Positions 1 through 7,277 of a DNA stretch of 37,279 nt are shown here, piece by piece. Source of the stretch: Mollicutes bacterium (GTDB lineage: Bacteria; Bacillota_I; Bacilli_A; Izemoplasmatales; Izemoplasmataceae); assembly GCA_003553945.1 (NCBI GenBank), contig PWEL01000047.1:1-37279 (forward strand), written 5' to 3'. The notes under the pieces are model-generated. The model made no database searches, was not told the origin of the DNA, and saw only the letters and a list, made by a program, of their open reading frames with translations. Made by a program: the position numbers and the translations under genes. Positions within the stretch are counted from its first letter, which is position 1, and each line of letters begins with the position of its first letter.

Positions 1-24
1 ATAAAATGATGAAGAGGGTTGCTC

Positions 25-540
25 ATGCGACGTCTGAATTTGTTTCAAAAGGACCTATGCATTCTTGTGGGATTGTTCATCGCACACACGCTAGTCACCT
101 TTTTGTTTCCGCTCCGGAGCGTAGGAACCATCGATACAGTGACAGTCGAACACGGTTATTACTTCCTGAGTTTCGAGACAGGAGAAGGGGAGGTCTTCAC
201 ATACTATCCCGTTCTCGTCGTCCTCTACATCGCCGTGCTTTTATTTTTGCTTATACGCAGGCGGGAGTCCTTGACGCTTATCTATGGACTCGGGCTGGTC
301 CTGCTCACTAAATTCACATTCTATACCCAGCTTTCGCAGCTTGAAGGCGCTCAGGAGAACATGCGTATCGAAGGCGTCCTCTCGAAGACAATCTCCGTGG
401 ACGGCGCGCCCGCTGTGCAGGATGTGAGCATCTATGTACTCCTGCTGCTGGTGTTCATCAAGGCGGTCATTGTCATCTATCAATATTTCCGCAAGCATTC
501 AGGTACCAAACGCATATATAAGAACGAGGCGACGTATTGA
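25..540 (+). CDS. Small four-helix membrane protein, function unknown
   Basis: I do not recognise this 171-residue protein. Four hydrophobic stretches suggest an integral membrane protein: about residues 9-30, 58-77, 85-102 and 136-156. The second helix is followed by an RRRE cluster, and the C-terminus is basic (KHSGTKR), which suggests it lies in the cytoplasm. I chose ATG 25 because GAAGAGGG lies six bases upstream; a TTG at 19 in the same frame sits right against that site and is less likely. The gene is the first in the window, so its promoter and operon partners cannot be seen. A strong hairpin 26 bases after the stop ends the transcript. Coding looks real (good ribosome binding site, membrane pattern), but no function is inferred. 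Confidence 0.7.
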   Translation: MRRLNLFQKDLCILVGLFIAHTLVTFLFPLRSVGTIDTVTVEHGYYFLSFETGEGEVFTYYPVLVVLYIAVLLFLLIRRRESLTLIYGLGLVLLTKFTFYTQLSQLEGAQENMRIEGVLSKTISVDGAPAVQDVSIYVLLLLVFIKAVIVIYQYFRKHSGTKRIYKNEATY

Positions 541-566
541 ATGTCTCAATGAAAACGCCGATAAAT

Positions 567-604
567 AAAGGCCTGATTCCGATGAAGCCGGAATCAGGCC
601 TTTT
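567..604. terminator. Bidirectional Rho-independent terminator
   Basis: A 14-bp perfect stem (567-580 with 590-603) encloses a 9-base loop. It has T residues on the right and A residues on the left, so it can work on both strands. It lies between the convergent membrane-protein gene and the cyclic-di-GMP signalling gene and probably ends both. Confidence 0.9.
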
Positions 605-640
605 CTATGGATATTGCCGTTATAAAGCGCCATTCAGGGG

Positions 641-2383
641 TCACTCTTCAAGAGGTTCATGCTTGATGATATCAAGGAAATGTTCACATAGCTCGGGGTC
701 GAACTGTTTCCCCGAGCACCGTTCGAATTCTTCGATGATCTCCTGCTTGGATTTTGCTTTTCTATAGGGTCTGCCGTTCAACATTACATCATACGCATCG
801 ACGATAGCGCCAATTCTCGAGAGCAGCGGGATTTCCTCTCCTTTTAAACCTTTAGGGTAGCCTTTTCCATCCCAGTGTTCATGATGCGCGAGTATGTCTA
901 TAGCAACGTGGGCGAAATCTTCGGTGGCCGATGCGATTCTGTAACCAATCTCCGGGGGTTTCTTTATTATATCCCATTCCTCTTCTGTAAGTGGGCCTTC
1001 TTTATTCAAGATCTTTTCAGGAATGTTTATCTTGCCGATGTCGTGCAAGGTGATCAACAATTTCAGCCGGTCGAGTTCGGATTCGGACAAGCCGAGCCTT
1101 TCCGCAAATTTCAAGGCAAGGACCGACATGCGCTTTGTGTGTTCTTCAGTCTCATGACTCTTTTCACTCAGGATTTTCAAGAAAGAGAGTACTATGGAGT
1201 TTTTCTGACTGTGTGTTTCTGTGAGTTTCTGTTTGTACATGTTGTCTTCGGCTTCATGAAGGATGCCATCAACATTCTGCGTTTCATTCCTTCGTATCCC
1301 GCATCCTAAAGCAGCGGAAAGCGGGATATCGTTTATTTGCCTTTCATTGATGTTATTCCGGATTCTTTTGCCGATGTCTTCCAACGCATCCTCATCAGTC
1401 TCCGGGAATAGAATGACAAATTCATCGCCGCCCCATCTGGCCACAATGTCTTCTTTACGGCAGGTATCCTCTATAATGCGTGCGGTCAGTTTCAGCATCT
1501 CGTCTCCGGTTTGATGACCATAAGTATCATTGACCAGCTTGAGGCCATTGAGGTCAAGCATTATGATTCCTATGGAGGGTTTCTTGCTATTGCTATCTAA
1601 TCGTCTCAACTCGGTTTCGAAGAAGTTCCTGTTGTAAAGTCCGGTCAGGCGGTCATGAAAGCTGGCGAATCTAAGTTCACTTTCCGCAGCCTTTCGACGC
1701 GTAATGTCGACAACGTTTATCAGGACGGAGGGTCTTTCATCATAATCGATGTGCGAACAGCTCATCACGCACCATTTTTCCTTATTGTCCAGTCTGATGT
1801 CATACGTCTCCTGTTCAGGCGTGCTCGTTTGGAAACCATTGTCAGTGATCAGATGCTCGATTGTCTTGGCGCTTTTTTCATCGAGAAGATCTTTGAAGGA
1901 CAGATGTTTCAAGTTGATGTTACCGTTGCCGAAGATGTCCATGAAAGCGCCGTTGAAATACACAATCCTACCGTCCTGCAGGATAGAGACGCCGGTGGGA
2001 CTGTCGTCGAGCACCTTCTTGAAATCATCGAACACTTTCTTGGTTTGTAGAAGATTTGCGATTCTTAATGAGAACTCTTCTTTCCCGACCGGGACATGGA
2101 TCAGTTCATCGGCTGTTTCAAGGTATTCGTTCGGCAGATTATGCTTTCTATCCGTCAGTAATAGTATGGGAAGATAGCTTGATTCGTGCCGCTCCTTTAA
2201 TGCCGCCAGCTCTTCTTTCAAGGCGGACGTGTGCTCTTCATCGATGATCACAAGGTCGGTGTCTAGGATATGCTCGTCAAAGTCGACTTTTTCAGGCTGA
2301 AACACGGTGTATTGACCGCGGAGGAATCGTTCAATAAGCCCGCTGTTGTTCTTATTTGATATGAGTACTGTGATTTTGTACAT
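641..2383 (-). CDS. Pseudo-receiver / PAS / GGDEF / HD-GYP cyclic-di-GMP signalling protein
   Basis: A 580-residue signalling protein for making and/or breaking down cyclic-di-GMP. Domains in order: receiver-like (1-115), PAS-like sensor (about 118-230), GGDEF cyclase (about 240-390), HD-GYP phosphodiesterase (about 400-575). The cyclase has an intact GGDEF (318-322) and an inhibitory-site RxxD (R309, D312) five residues before it, so it is probably active and product-inhibited. The receiver keeps an Asp at the phosphoacceptor position (D48, in 'VIIDEE'). It lacks the acidic pair after strand 1 and the conserved Lys near 'HVPV' (96-99), so it is a likely pseudo-receiver. The HD-GYP part keeps H447-D448, H500-H501 and G508-Y509-P510, but has Pro476 where most members have a metal-binding His. 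No membrane segment is seen, so it is cytoplasmic. Start ATG has GAGG eight bases upstream. It begins 31 bases after the KaiC-like gene, in the same operon. Confidence 0.9.
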   Translation of the reverse strand: MYKITVLISNKNNSGLIERFLRGQYTVFQPEKVDFDEHILDTDLVIIDEEHTSALKEELAALKERHESSYLPILLLTDRKHNLPNEYLETADELIHVPVGKEEFSLRIANLLQTKKVFDDFKKVLDDSPTGVSILQDGRIVYFNGAFMDIFGNGNINLKHLSFKDLLDEKSAKTIEHLITDNGFQTSTPEQETYDIRLDNKEKWCVMSCSHIDYDERPSVLINVVDITRRKAAESELRFASFHDRLTGLYNRNFFETELRRLDSNSKKPSIGIIMLDLNGLKLVNDTYGHQTGDEMLKLTARIIEDTCRKEDIVARWGGDEFVILFPETDEDALEDIGKRIRNNINERQINDIPLSAALGCGIRRNETQNVDGILHEAEDNMYKQKLTETHSQKNSIVLSFLKILSEKSHETEEHTKRMSVLALKFAERLGLSESELDRLKLLITLHDIGKINIPEKILNKEGPLTEEEWDIIKKPPEIGYRIASATEDFAHVAIDILAHHEHWDGKGYPKGLKGEEIPLLSRIGAIVDAYDVMLNGRPYRKAKSKQEIIEEFERCSGKQFDPELCEHFLDIIKHEPLEE

Positions 2384-2414
2384 GCAGGGGACCTCTTTTC
2401 TATCCTGAGCCGTC

Positions 2415-3920
2415 TTACCTGCGATTATTCATGGTATCATCTTCGCTTGGTCCGAGGATTTCAGGGACACCGCTCAGCACACCCCTTAATTCTGTCAGCG
2501 GTCTGCCCACTTTTATGCCTTCAGATGTTATGTCGAATTCCCTGAGTGTCTTCTCGAAATTGCTCAGACGTTTCTTAAGCACGCCGATGGCCTTTAGAAT
2601 ACTTCCTCTTACTTCTATATAGCGTAAGAAGATGATGTTATCAGCAATATAGCTTATGCCATGTTCGGAGACTTTGAACGTCCCGGTTATGTCGTGCACT
2701 TCATTGATCAGGATCAGGCTTACGCCCATGCTTTTAAGGTGTTCGGCCAGGATATGTATGTTTCTCAGCATTTCATCTTCCCGGTTCATTTCGTAAATGT
2801 CTCTTATGAAGGATAGCTGATAGCCGGAGATGCTGTCGAGTACGATGATGCTCGTGCCTTCATTTTCAGCTTTTTCCCTCACCCTGTTCGCGAACTGGAT
2901 GGGGGTATATTCTAACGGGTTGATTTTCTCGATTGATAGGTTTCCTTGATCAAACATCTTGTCAATCGGCATGCCGATTCCTCTGCAGCGTGTGATGATA
3001 GAATCCTTGGTCTCTTCAAAAGTATAGATCGCTGTGTGTTCCCCTCTCAAGGCGGCTTCATCTGTGAACTGTGCGGCCAGGGTCGATTTTCCGACGCCAG
3101 TGGGCCCGCTGATGACGGTGGTCGTCCCCTTTTCCAAACCGTCATGCAGGAGCTTGTCTATTTCGGGGACCCCCGAGGAAATGGTTTCATGGTTTCGTCT
3201 TTTTTCCTTTGACAAGTCTTCAGGTGTGATTCTGGGGTATACGGTCATTCCGTCGCTTTTGAGGCTTATGGAATGGACGCCGGATTTGAAGCCTGAGCCT
3301 CTGAATTTTTTGACACGGATGCCACGCTCTTCCCCTGTGAATATAAGCTCTATGACTCCGTCGCAGATGAACTGCAGGTCATCGTCCGTCATGGCGGCGC
3401 TTGTCTCCGAGGAGAGCACCAGAGTCACGTCGTATCCTGAGAGGAAATCCAGGAGGATCAAGAGTTGTTTGCGGAACTGATAGTTATCCGTGGAGATATA
3501 CTTGAGCTGCGAGACGCCGTCTAGGTATAACCGGTCAGGCTCTATTTCCTTAATCTTGCTGATAATGCTTTCTATGATGGGAGATGCCTCCACCTCGCTC
3601 GAGGCGAACACATTGTAATCCATTTCCTCCATGTCGGTCTCGCTTGGTGTCAAATCCAGAAACTCTACATTTTGTAAATTGAAATTCCTGCTTATGGCGT
3701 CTCTTTTAATCTTGTCGATGCTTTCTGAAAAGCTGACGAACAAGGATTTAGATTCATCTTCAGGATGATTACCGAGGAATTGCAGTCCCAGAGTAGTCTT
3801 TCCTGTGCCAGGACCACCAGTGATCAGATAACTGTTCTGTTTAATAATACCCCCTCTAAGGATATCATCCAGACCCGCCGTACCGCTCGATATTTTCTGT
3901 GCACCATGTTTTTCGCCCAC
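2415..3920 (-). CDS. KaiC-like double-domain RecA-family ATPase
   Basis: A 501-residue protein close in length and architecture to KaiC, the cyanobacterial clock ATPase, with two RecA-like domains. Domain 1 has a Walker A at 35-43 (GGPGTGKTT) and a Walker B near 131-135. Domain 2 has a Walker A at 272-280 (GPTGVGKST) and a Walker B near 358-362. The paired catalytic glutamates of KaiC are kept in domain 2 (E302-E303), but domain 1 reads S65-E66. Aligned by eye on 'YIEVRG', the KaiC Ser431/Thr432 phosphosites fall at S423 and Y424, and Thr426 falls at S418. KaiA and KaiB are not in the window. Non-cyanobacterial KaiC-like proteins are widespread and mostly uncharacterised, so a clock role should not be assumed. 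The start is GTG, with AAAGGG ten bases upstream. It shares an operon with the cyclic-di-GMP protein, which suggests that ATPase state and cyclic-di-GMP signalling are linked (inference). Confidence 0.9.
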   Translation of the reverse strand: MGEKHGAQKISSGTAGLDDILRGGIIKQNSYLITGGPGTGKTTLGLQFLGNHPEDESKSLFVSFSESIDKIKRDAISRNFNLQNVEFLDLTPSETDMEEMDYNVFASSEVEASPIIESIISKIKEIEPDRLYLDGVSQLKYISTDNYQFRKQLLILLDFLSGYDVTLVLSSETSAAMTDDDLQFICDGVIELIFTGEERGIRVKKFRGSGFKSGVHSISLKSDGMTVYPRITPEDLSKEKRRNHETISSGVPEIDKLLHDGLEKGTTTVISGPTGVGKSTLAAQFTDEAALRGEHTAIYTFEETKDSIITRCRGIGMPIDKMFDQGNLSIEKINPLEYTPIQFANRVREKAENEGTSIIVLDSISGYQLSFIRDIYEMNREDEMLRNIHILAEHLKSMGVSLILINEVHDITGTFKVSEHGISYIADNIIFLRYIEVRGSILKAIGVLKKRLSNFEKTLREFDITSEGIKVGRPLTELRGVLSGVPEILGPSEDDTMNNRR

Positions 3921-4015
3921 GTGCCATCAACCCTTTCATATAATAAAATAGGGAATTCATCAGAGGTTATTCCCGCTATGTTCCGCAGTGGGAAGTAGTC
4001 TTGGAAGAAATATAG

Positions 4016-4114
4016 TTAAAGCGTCGGTTCATTGATGATCCATGGTTGCTTGAATATGGAAACATGACTGAAAAACCCTTCGGCCATAGCCTTTGCGCTA
4101 TTTGAAAAGTTCAT
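4016..4114 (-). CDS. Possible 32-residue leader ORF before the KaiC-like gene
   Basis: A short open frame starting MNFSNSAKAM and ending NEPTL, with no membrane helix or signal peptide. It starts at ATG with AAAGGA about eight bases upstream and lies about 40 bases downstream of a well-formed promoter. It is followed after 95 bases by the KaiC-like gene on the same strand. It could be a leader peptide, a small partner protein of the ATPase, or a chance frame. Promoter and ribosome binding site support translation; length alone gives no support. Confidence 0.45.
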   Translation of the reverse strand: MNFSNSAKAMAEGFFSHVSIFKQPWIINEPTL

Positions 4115-4159
4115 GGGTGGTTTCCTTTGTCTTGTTCTCGGATTTTTTGATGTAAAATA

Positions 4160-4188
4160 ATTATATGCCTGTTTCGCTTAAATATCAA
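4160..4188 (-). promoter_or_regulatory. Sigma-A-type promoter for the KaiC/cyclic-di-GMP operon
   Basis: On the minus strand TTGATA (4183-4188) and a perfect TATAAT (4160-4165) are separated by 17 bases. Transcription would start near 4152 and run through the small ORF, the KaiC-like gene and the GGDEF/HD-GYP gene. Confidence 0.8.
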
Positions 4189-4229
4189 CAGAAATGTGTC
4201 TAGACGGCAAGGCTAGTTTAAGAAGCAAT

Positions 4230-4291
4230 AAAAAAAACCCTTTTAGAACAGTATGTGCCGGCTTTCTGCAGTGACTGTCCTAAAGGGGCTT
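4230..4291 (-). terminator. Terminator after the pyrophosphatase gene
   Basis: On the minus strand an 18-position stem (4274-4291 with 4235-4252, one mismatch and two G-U pairs) is followed by a run of eight T (4230-4237). It ends the pyrophosphatase transcript just before the KaiC operon promoter, insulating the two units. Confidence 0.85.
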
Positions 4292-4318
4292 ATCGGATGG
4301 ATCAGTAGGAGGTTCGAT

Positions 4319-6361
4319 TCAGAAGAGCGCCGCGAAGACCAGGCTGATGATCGTCATCAGTTTGATGAGGATATTGATGGAGGGGCCGCTTGTATCCTTG
4401 AAGGGGTCGCCGACGGTGTCTCCGGTGACGCTGGCCTTGTGGGCGAAGCCGCCTGCATCTCCATGATGCCCTTCTTCAATGAATTTCTTTGCGTTGTCCC
4501 ATGCGCCGCCGCTGTTAGCCATGAAGATCGCCATGCTTATACCGCTGGCGAGCGCGCCCGCAAGCAATCCTCCCAGAGCTTCGGGACCGAGGAGGAAACC
4601 GATGAGAAGCGGTGCGGCGACGGCGAGCAGTCCGGGGATGACCATCTCCTGGAGCGCGGCCTTGGTGGAGATATCGACACATCGTGCGTAGTCCGGCTTC
4701 TGCGTCTTGTCCATGATGCCCGGGATGTCGCGGAACTGCCGCCTGACTTCATCGATCATTTTCGAGGCAGCTCTGCCGACGCTGCTCATGGTGATCGAGC
4801 TGAAAAGGAACGGAAGCATGGCGCCGATGAGAATGCCGATGATGACATCGGGTGTCGCGATGTCGATGGCATCGGCCCCCGTGGCCTGGACGAATGCGCT
4901 GAACAGTGCAAGGGATGTGAGTGCGGCGCTTCCGATGGCGAATCCTTTTCCGATGGCGGCTGTCGTATTGCCGACACTGTCAAGCTTGTCGGTGATCTTG
5001 CGGACCTTGTTGTCGAGGTTCGACATTTCAGCGATGCCGCCGGCGTTGTCGGCGATGGGGCCGTAGGCATCGATGGCGATTGTCATGCCCGTCGTTGAAA
5101 GCATGCCGACGGCGGCTAGGGCGATGCCGTATAGCCCCGCGATGGCGTTCGAAAGCATGATGACGATGGCGATGAGCAGAATAGGGATCGCCGTGGATTC
5201 CATGCCGATCGCTAGACCGCCGATGATGTTCGTCGCATGCCCCGTCTCCGATTGCTTGGCGATGCCCTTGACTTTCTGGTATTCGCTCGAAGTATAGATT
5301 TCGGTGATAATCCCTATGACGATGCCCACGAACAAGCCGGCGATAATCGCGACGAGAGGGGCGAAGTTGCTGAAATAGCCGCTGTGGACGTAGAACCAGG
5401 TCAGAAAGAGTGCGAAGATCAGGAAAAGTCCTCCGGCGACATATGTACCTTTATTGAGGACCTTGTGCGGGGAATCCGCTTTTTTCGTTCTTATAGTCAT
5501 GACCCCGAGTATTGAGGCCAGAATCCCCACGCCGGCGAGGAATATCGGGAAAAGCGCCGCTTCAAGCGCCATGCCGTCAATGATCATCGGTGATGCCATT
5601 GTCGCGCCGAGCGTCACAGCGGCGATCAGGGAGCCGATGAAGGATTCAAAGAGGTCCGCGCCCATGCCGGCGACGTCGCCGACATTGTCGCCGACGTTGT
5701 CAGCGATGACCGCAGGATTGCGGGGGTCGTCCTCGGGGATTTCGGCTTCGATCTTTCCGACCAGATCGGCGCCGACATCAGCGGCTTTTGTATAGATGCC
5801 GCCGCCGACACGGCCGAAAAGTGCGATCGAGGAAGCGCCGAGACCGAATCCTGTCAACACCTCGACAAGGTGTGTGATTTCCATGTTCAATAGATATGTG
5901 CCGATGAGGTAATACGTGATCAGCCCGGTGAGACCCAGCCCGACAACGGACATGCCCATGACCGCGCCGCCGCTGAAGGCAACGTCCAGAGCCTTGTTCA
6001 TACCTTCTTTGTCAGCGCTTGTCGCTGTACGCGAGTTGGAAGCGACGGCGCCTCGCATACCGAGATATCCCGCCAATGCGGACAGCACAGCTCCGAAGGC
6101 GAATGCGCCGGCGGTGGGGAAGTCGATGGCGAAACCGATAATAAAAAAGAGCACGAAGACAAAGACGCCGAGTATCCTGTATTGGCGCGACATGAATGCC
6201 ATCGCTCCCTCACGGATATAGCCGGATATCTCTATGACCCGGGGGATGCCTTTTTCTATGCGCTTGATCTTGAGAAACAGCAGCAATGCATACAGCATGG
6301 CGATGACGCTGAAGATCAGCGCGATGCTCAATATGCTGTTCATGCTGAAGAGCAGTGGCAT
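4319..6361 (-). CDS. hppA: Membrane-bound cation-pumping pyrophosphatase (K+-dependent type)
   Basis: This membrane enzyme hydrolyses pyrophosphate in the cytoplasm and uses the energy to pump H+ or Na+ outward. It has 680 residues, typical for the family, with many transmembrane helices. Family motifs are seen: [19 protein letters not shown] (211-229), GMGADLFES (232-240), and [14 protein letters not shown] near the C-terminus (647-660). [10 protein letters not shown] (464-473) has Ala468 where K+-independent members carry Lys, so it belongs to the K+-dependent group. Glu239 directly after DLF is the placement known from Na+-pumping and some K+-dependent H+-pumping members, so the ion cannot be fixed by eye. 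Start ATG 6361 has AGGAAGGTGA close upstream. It is a single-gene unit with its own promoter and terminator. It could recycle the pyrophosphate made by nucleotide-cleaving enzymes such as RdgB and MazG. Confidence 0.96.
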   Translation of the reverse strand: MPLLFSMNSILSIALIFSVIAMLYALLLFLKIKRIEKGIPRVIEISGYIREGAMAFMSRQYRILGVFVFVLFFIIGFAIDFPTAGAFAFGAVLSALAGYLGMRGAVASNSRTATSADKEGMNKALDVAFSGGAVMGMSVVGLGLTGLITYYLIGTYLLNMEITHLVEVLTGFGLGASSIALFGRVGGGIYTKAADVGADLVGKIEAEIPEDDPRNPAVIADNVGDNVGDVAGMGADLFESFIGSLIAAVTLGATMASPMIIDGMALEAALFPIFLAGVGILASILGVMTIRTKKADSPHKVLNKGTYVAGGLFLIFALFLTWFYVHSGYFSNFAPLVAIIAGLFVGIVIGIITEIYTSSEYQKVKGIAKQSETGHATNIIGGLAIGMESTAIPILLIAIVIMLSNAIAGLYGIALAAVGMLSTTGMTIAIDAYGPIADNAGGIAEMSNLDNKVRKITDKLDSVGNTTAAIGKGFAIGSAALTSLALFSAFVQATGADAIDIATPDVIIGILIGAMLPFLFSSITMSSVGRAASKMIDEVRRQFRDIPGIMDKTQKPDYARCVDISTKAALQEMVIPGLLAVAAPLLIGFLLGPEALGGLLAGALASGISMAIFMANSGGAWDNAKKFIEEGHHGDAGGFAHKASVTGDTVGDPFKDTSGPSINILIKLMTIISLVFAALF

Positions 6362-6441
6362 GTAATCACCTTCCTATCTACTTGTCTGTCTGGCTTATGA
6401 AAAAGTTTATCATATCAATATAACAAAATTGCGTTGTATAA

Positions 6442-6470
6442 AGTATATCAAAAAGCGTTTTCATTATCAA
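6442..6470 (-). promoter_or_regulatory. Promoter of the pyrophosphatase gene
   Basis: On the minus strand TTGATA (6465-6470), 17 bases, then TATACT (6442-6447), with TGA directly before the -10 (extended -10). The predicted start near 6435 leaves a leader of about 70 bases with no clear structured element. Confidence 0.75.
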
Positions 6471-6579
6471 GAAAGGTTAATATCTGTTAGAATTAATAAA
6501 TTGTGGATAGTCCTTGAAATATTCGTCGAAATCTCATACAGTAAATAAGGAGAAAGAGACGCGCCCGCGTGTGACAGTG

Positions 6580-6588
6580 TGGTATAAT
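6580..6588 (+). promoter_or_regulatory. Extended -10 promoter of the cmk operon
   Basis: TGG directly followed by a perfect TATAAT (6583-6588), 29 bases before the cmk start. No good -35 is found at 17 bases, so this would depend on the extended -10. The 6471-6579 stretch between this and the pyrophosphatase promoter shows nothing else I can support. Confidence 0.6.
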
Positions 6589-6617
6589 GAGCCTGAACTG
6601 AGTGAAGAGGTGGTCGG

Positions 6618-7277
6618 ATGAAGACGACGCAAATTGCCATCGACGGCCCTGCCGGGGCCGGGAAAAGCACGATCGCCAAATTGGTGGCCAAGCGTTTCGG
6701 CTTCACTTATATCGACACCGGTGCCATGTACAGAGCCATTACCTTGAAAGCGATGGAACTCAATGTCGCACTCGATGACGAAGACGCCTTTGTCTTTCTC
6801 AACGATACGGCGTTCGACTACGAGGACGGCAGACTCATCATGGACGATGTCGATGTCAGTGAAAAGATACGCTCACGCGAGGTGTCCAACAATGTCTCGC
6901 TTGTCTCGTCGCACCGCCTCGTCCGCGAGCGGCTCGTTGAAAGGCAGAGGGAGCTGGCGGAGAACCTTGATGTAGTGATGGACGGCAGGGATATCGGCTA
7001 TAATGTTCTCCCCGGCGCCGATTATAAGTTCTTTCTCACGGCGGATGTCGTGACACGCGCCTATCGCCGCTTCAAGGAGAACGAGAAGTACGGCATCCAC
7101 GTCCCCCTCGAGGACATCAAGCAGGAGATCATCGACCGGGATGATTTCGACACCAACCGTGTGTACAGTCCGCTTAAACCGGCAACCGATGCGATTGTCA
7201 TCGACACGTCTAATATGCAGATTGAAGATGTTGTCGAAACTATAGAAGCCAAAGTAAGAGAGGAAGATACCCGATGA
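6618..7277 (+). CDS. cmk: Cytidylate kinase
   Basis: Phosphorylates CMP and dCMP with ATP to the diphosphates, a step in pyrimidine nucleotide recycling. The 219-residue protein opens with the P-loop IDGPAGAGKST (8-18), followed by the nucleotide-monophosphate-binding segment YIDTGAMYRA (31-40) and MDGRDIG (121-127), all typical of bacterial Cmk. ATG 6618 is preceded by AGAGGTGG. It is the first gene of the housekeeping operon. Its stop overlaps the start of the S1-domain gene (ATGA), so the two are translationally coupled. The cmk plus S1-protein pairing is common in bacteria. Confidence 0.97.
   Translation: MKTTQIAIDGPAGAGKSTIAKLVAKRFGFTYIDTGAMYRAITLKAMELNVALDDEDAFVFLNDTAFDYEDGRLIMDDVDVSEKIRSREVSNNVSLVSSHRLVRERLVERQRELAENLDVVMDGRDIGYNVLPGADYKFFLTADVVTRAYRRFKENEKYGIHVPLEDIKQEIIDRDDFDTNRVYSPLKPATDAIVIDTSNMQIEDVVETIEAKVREEDTR

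Noticed and set aside
4253-5098. Plus-strand frame opposite the pyrophosphatase
   Set aside because: Antisense to strongly conserved pyrophosphatase motifs, with low-complexity charged translation; not a gene.
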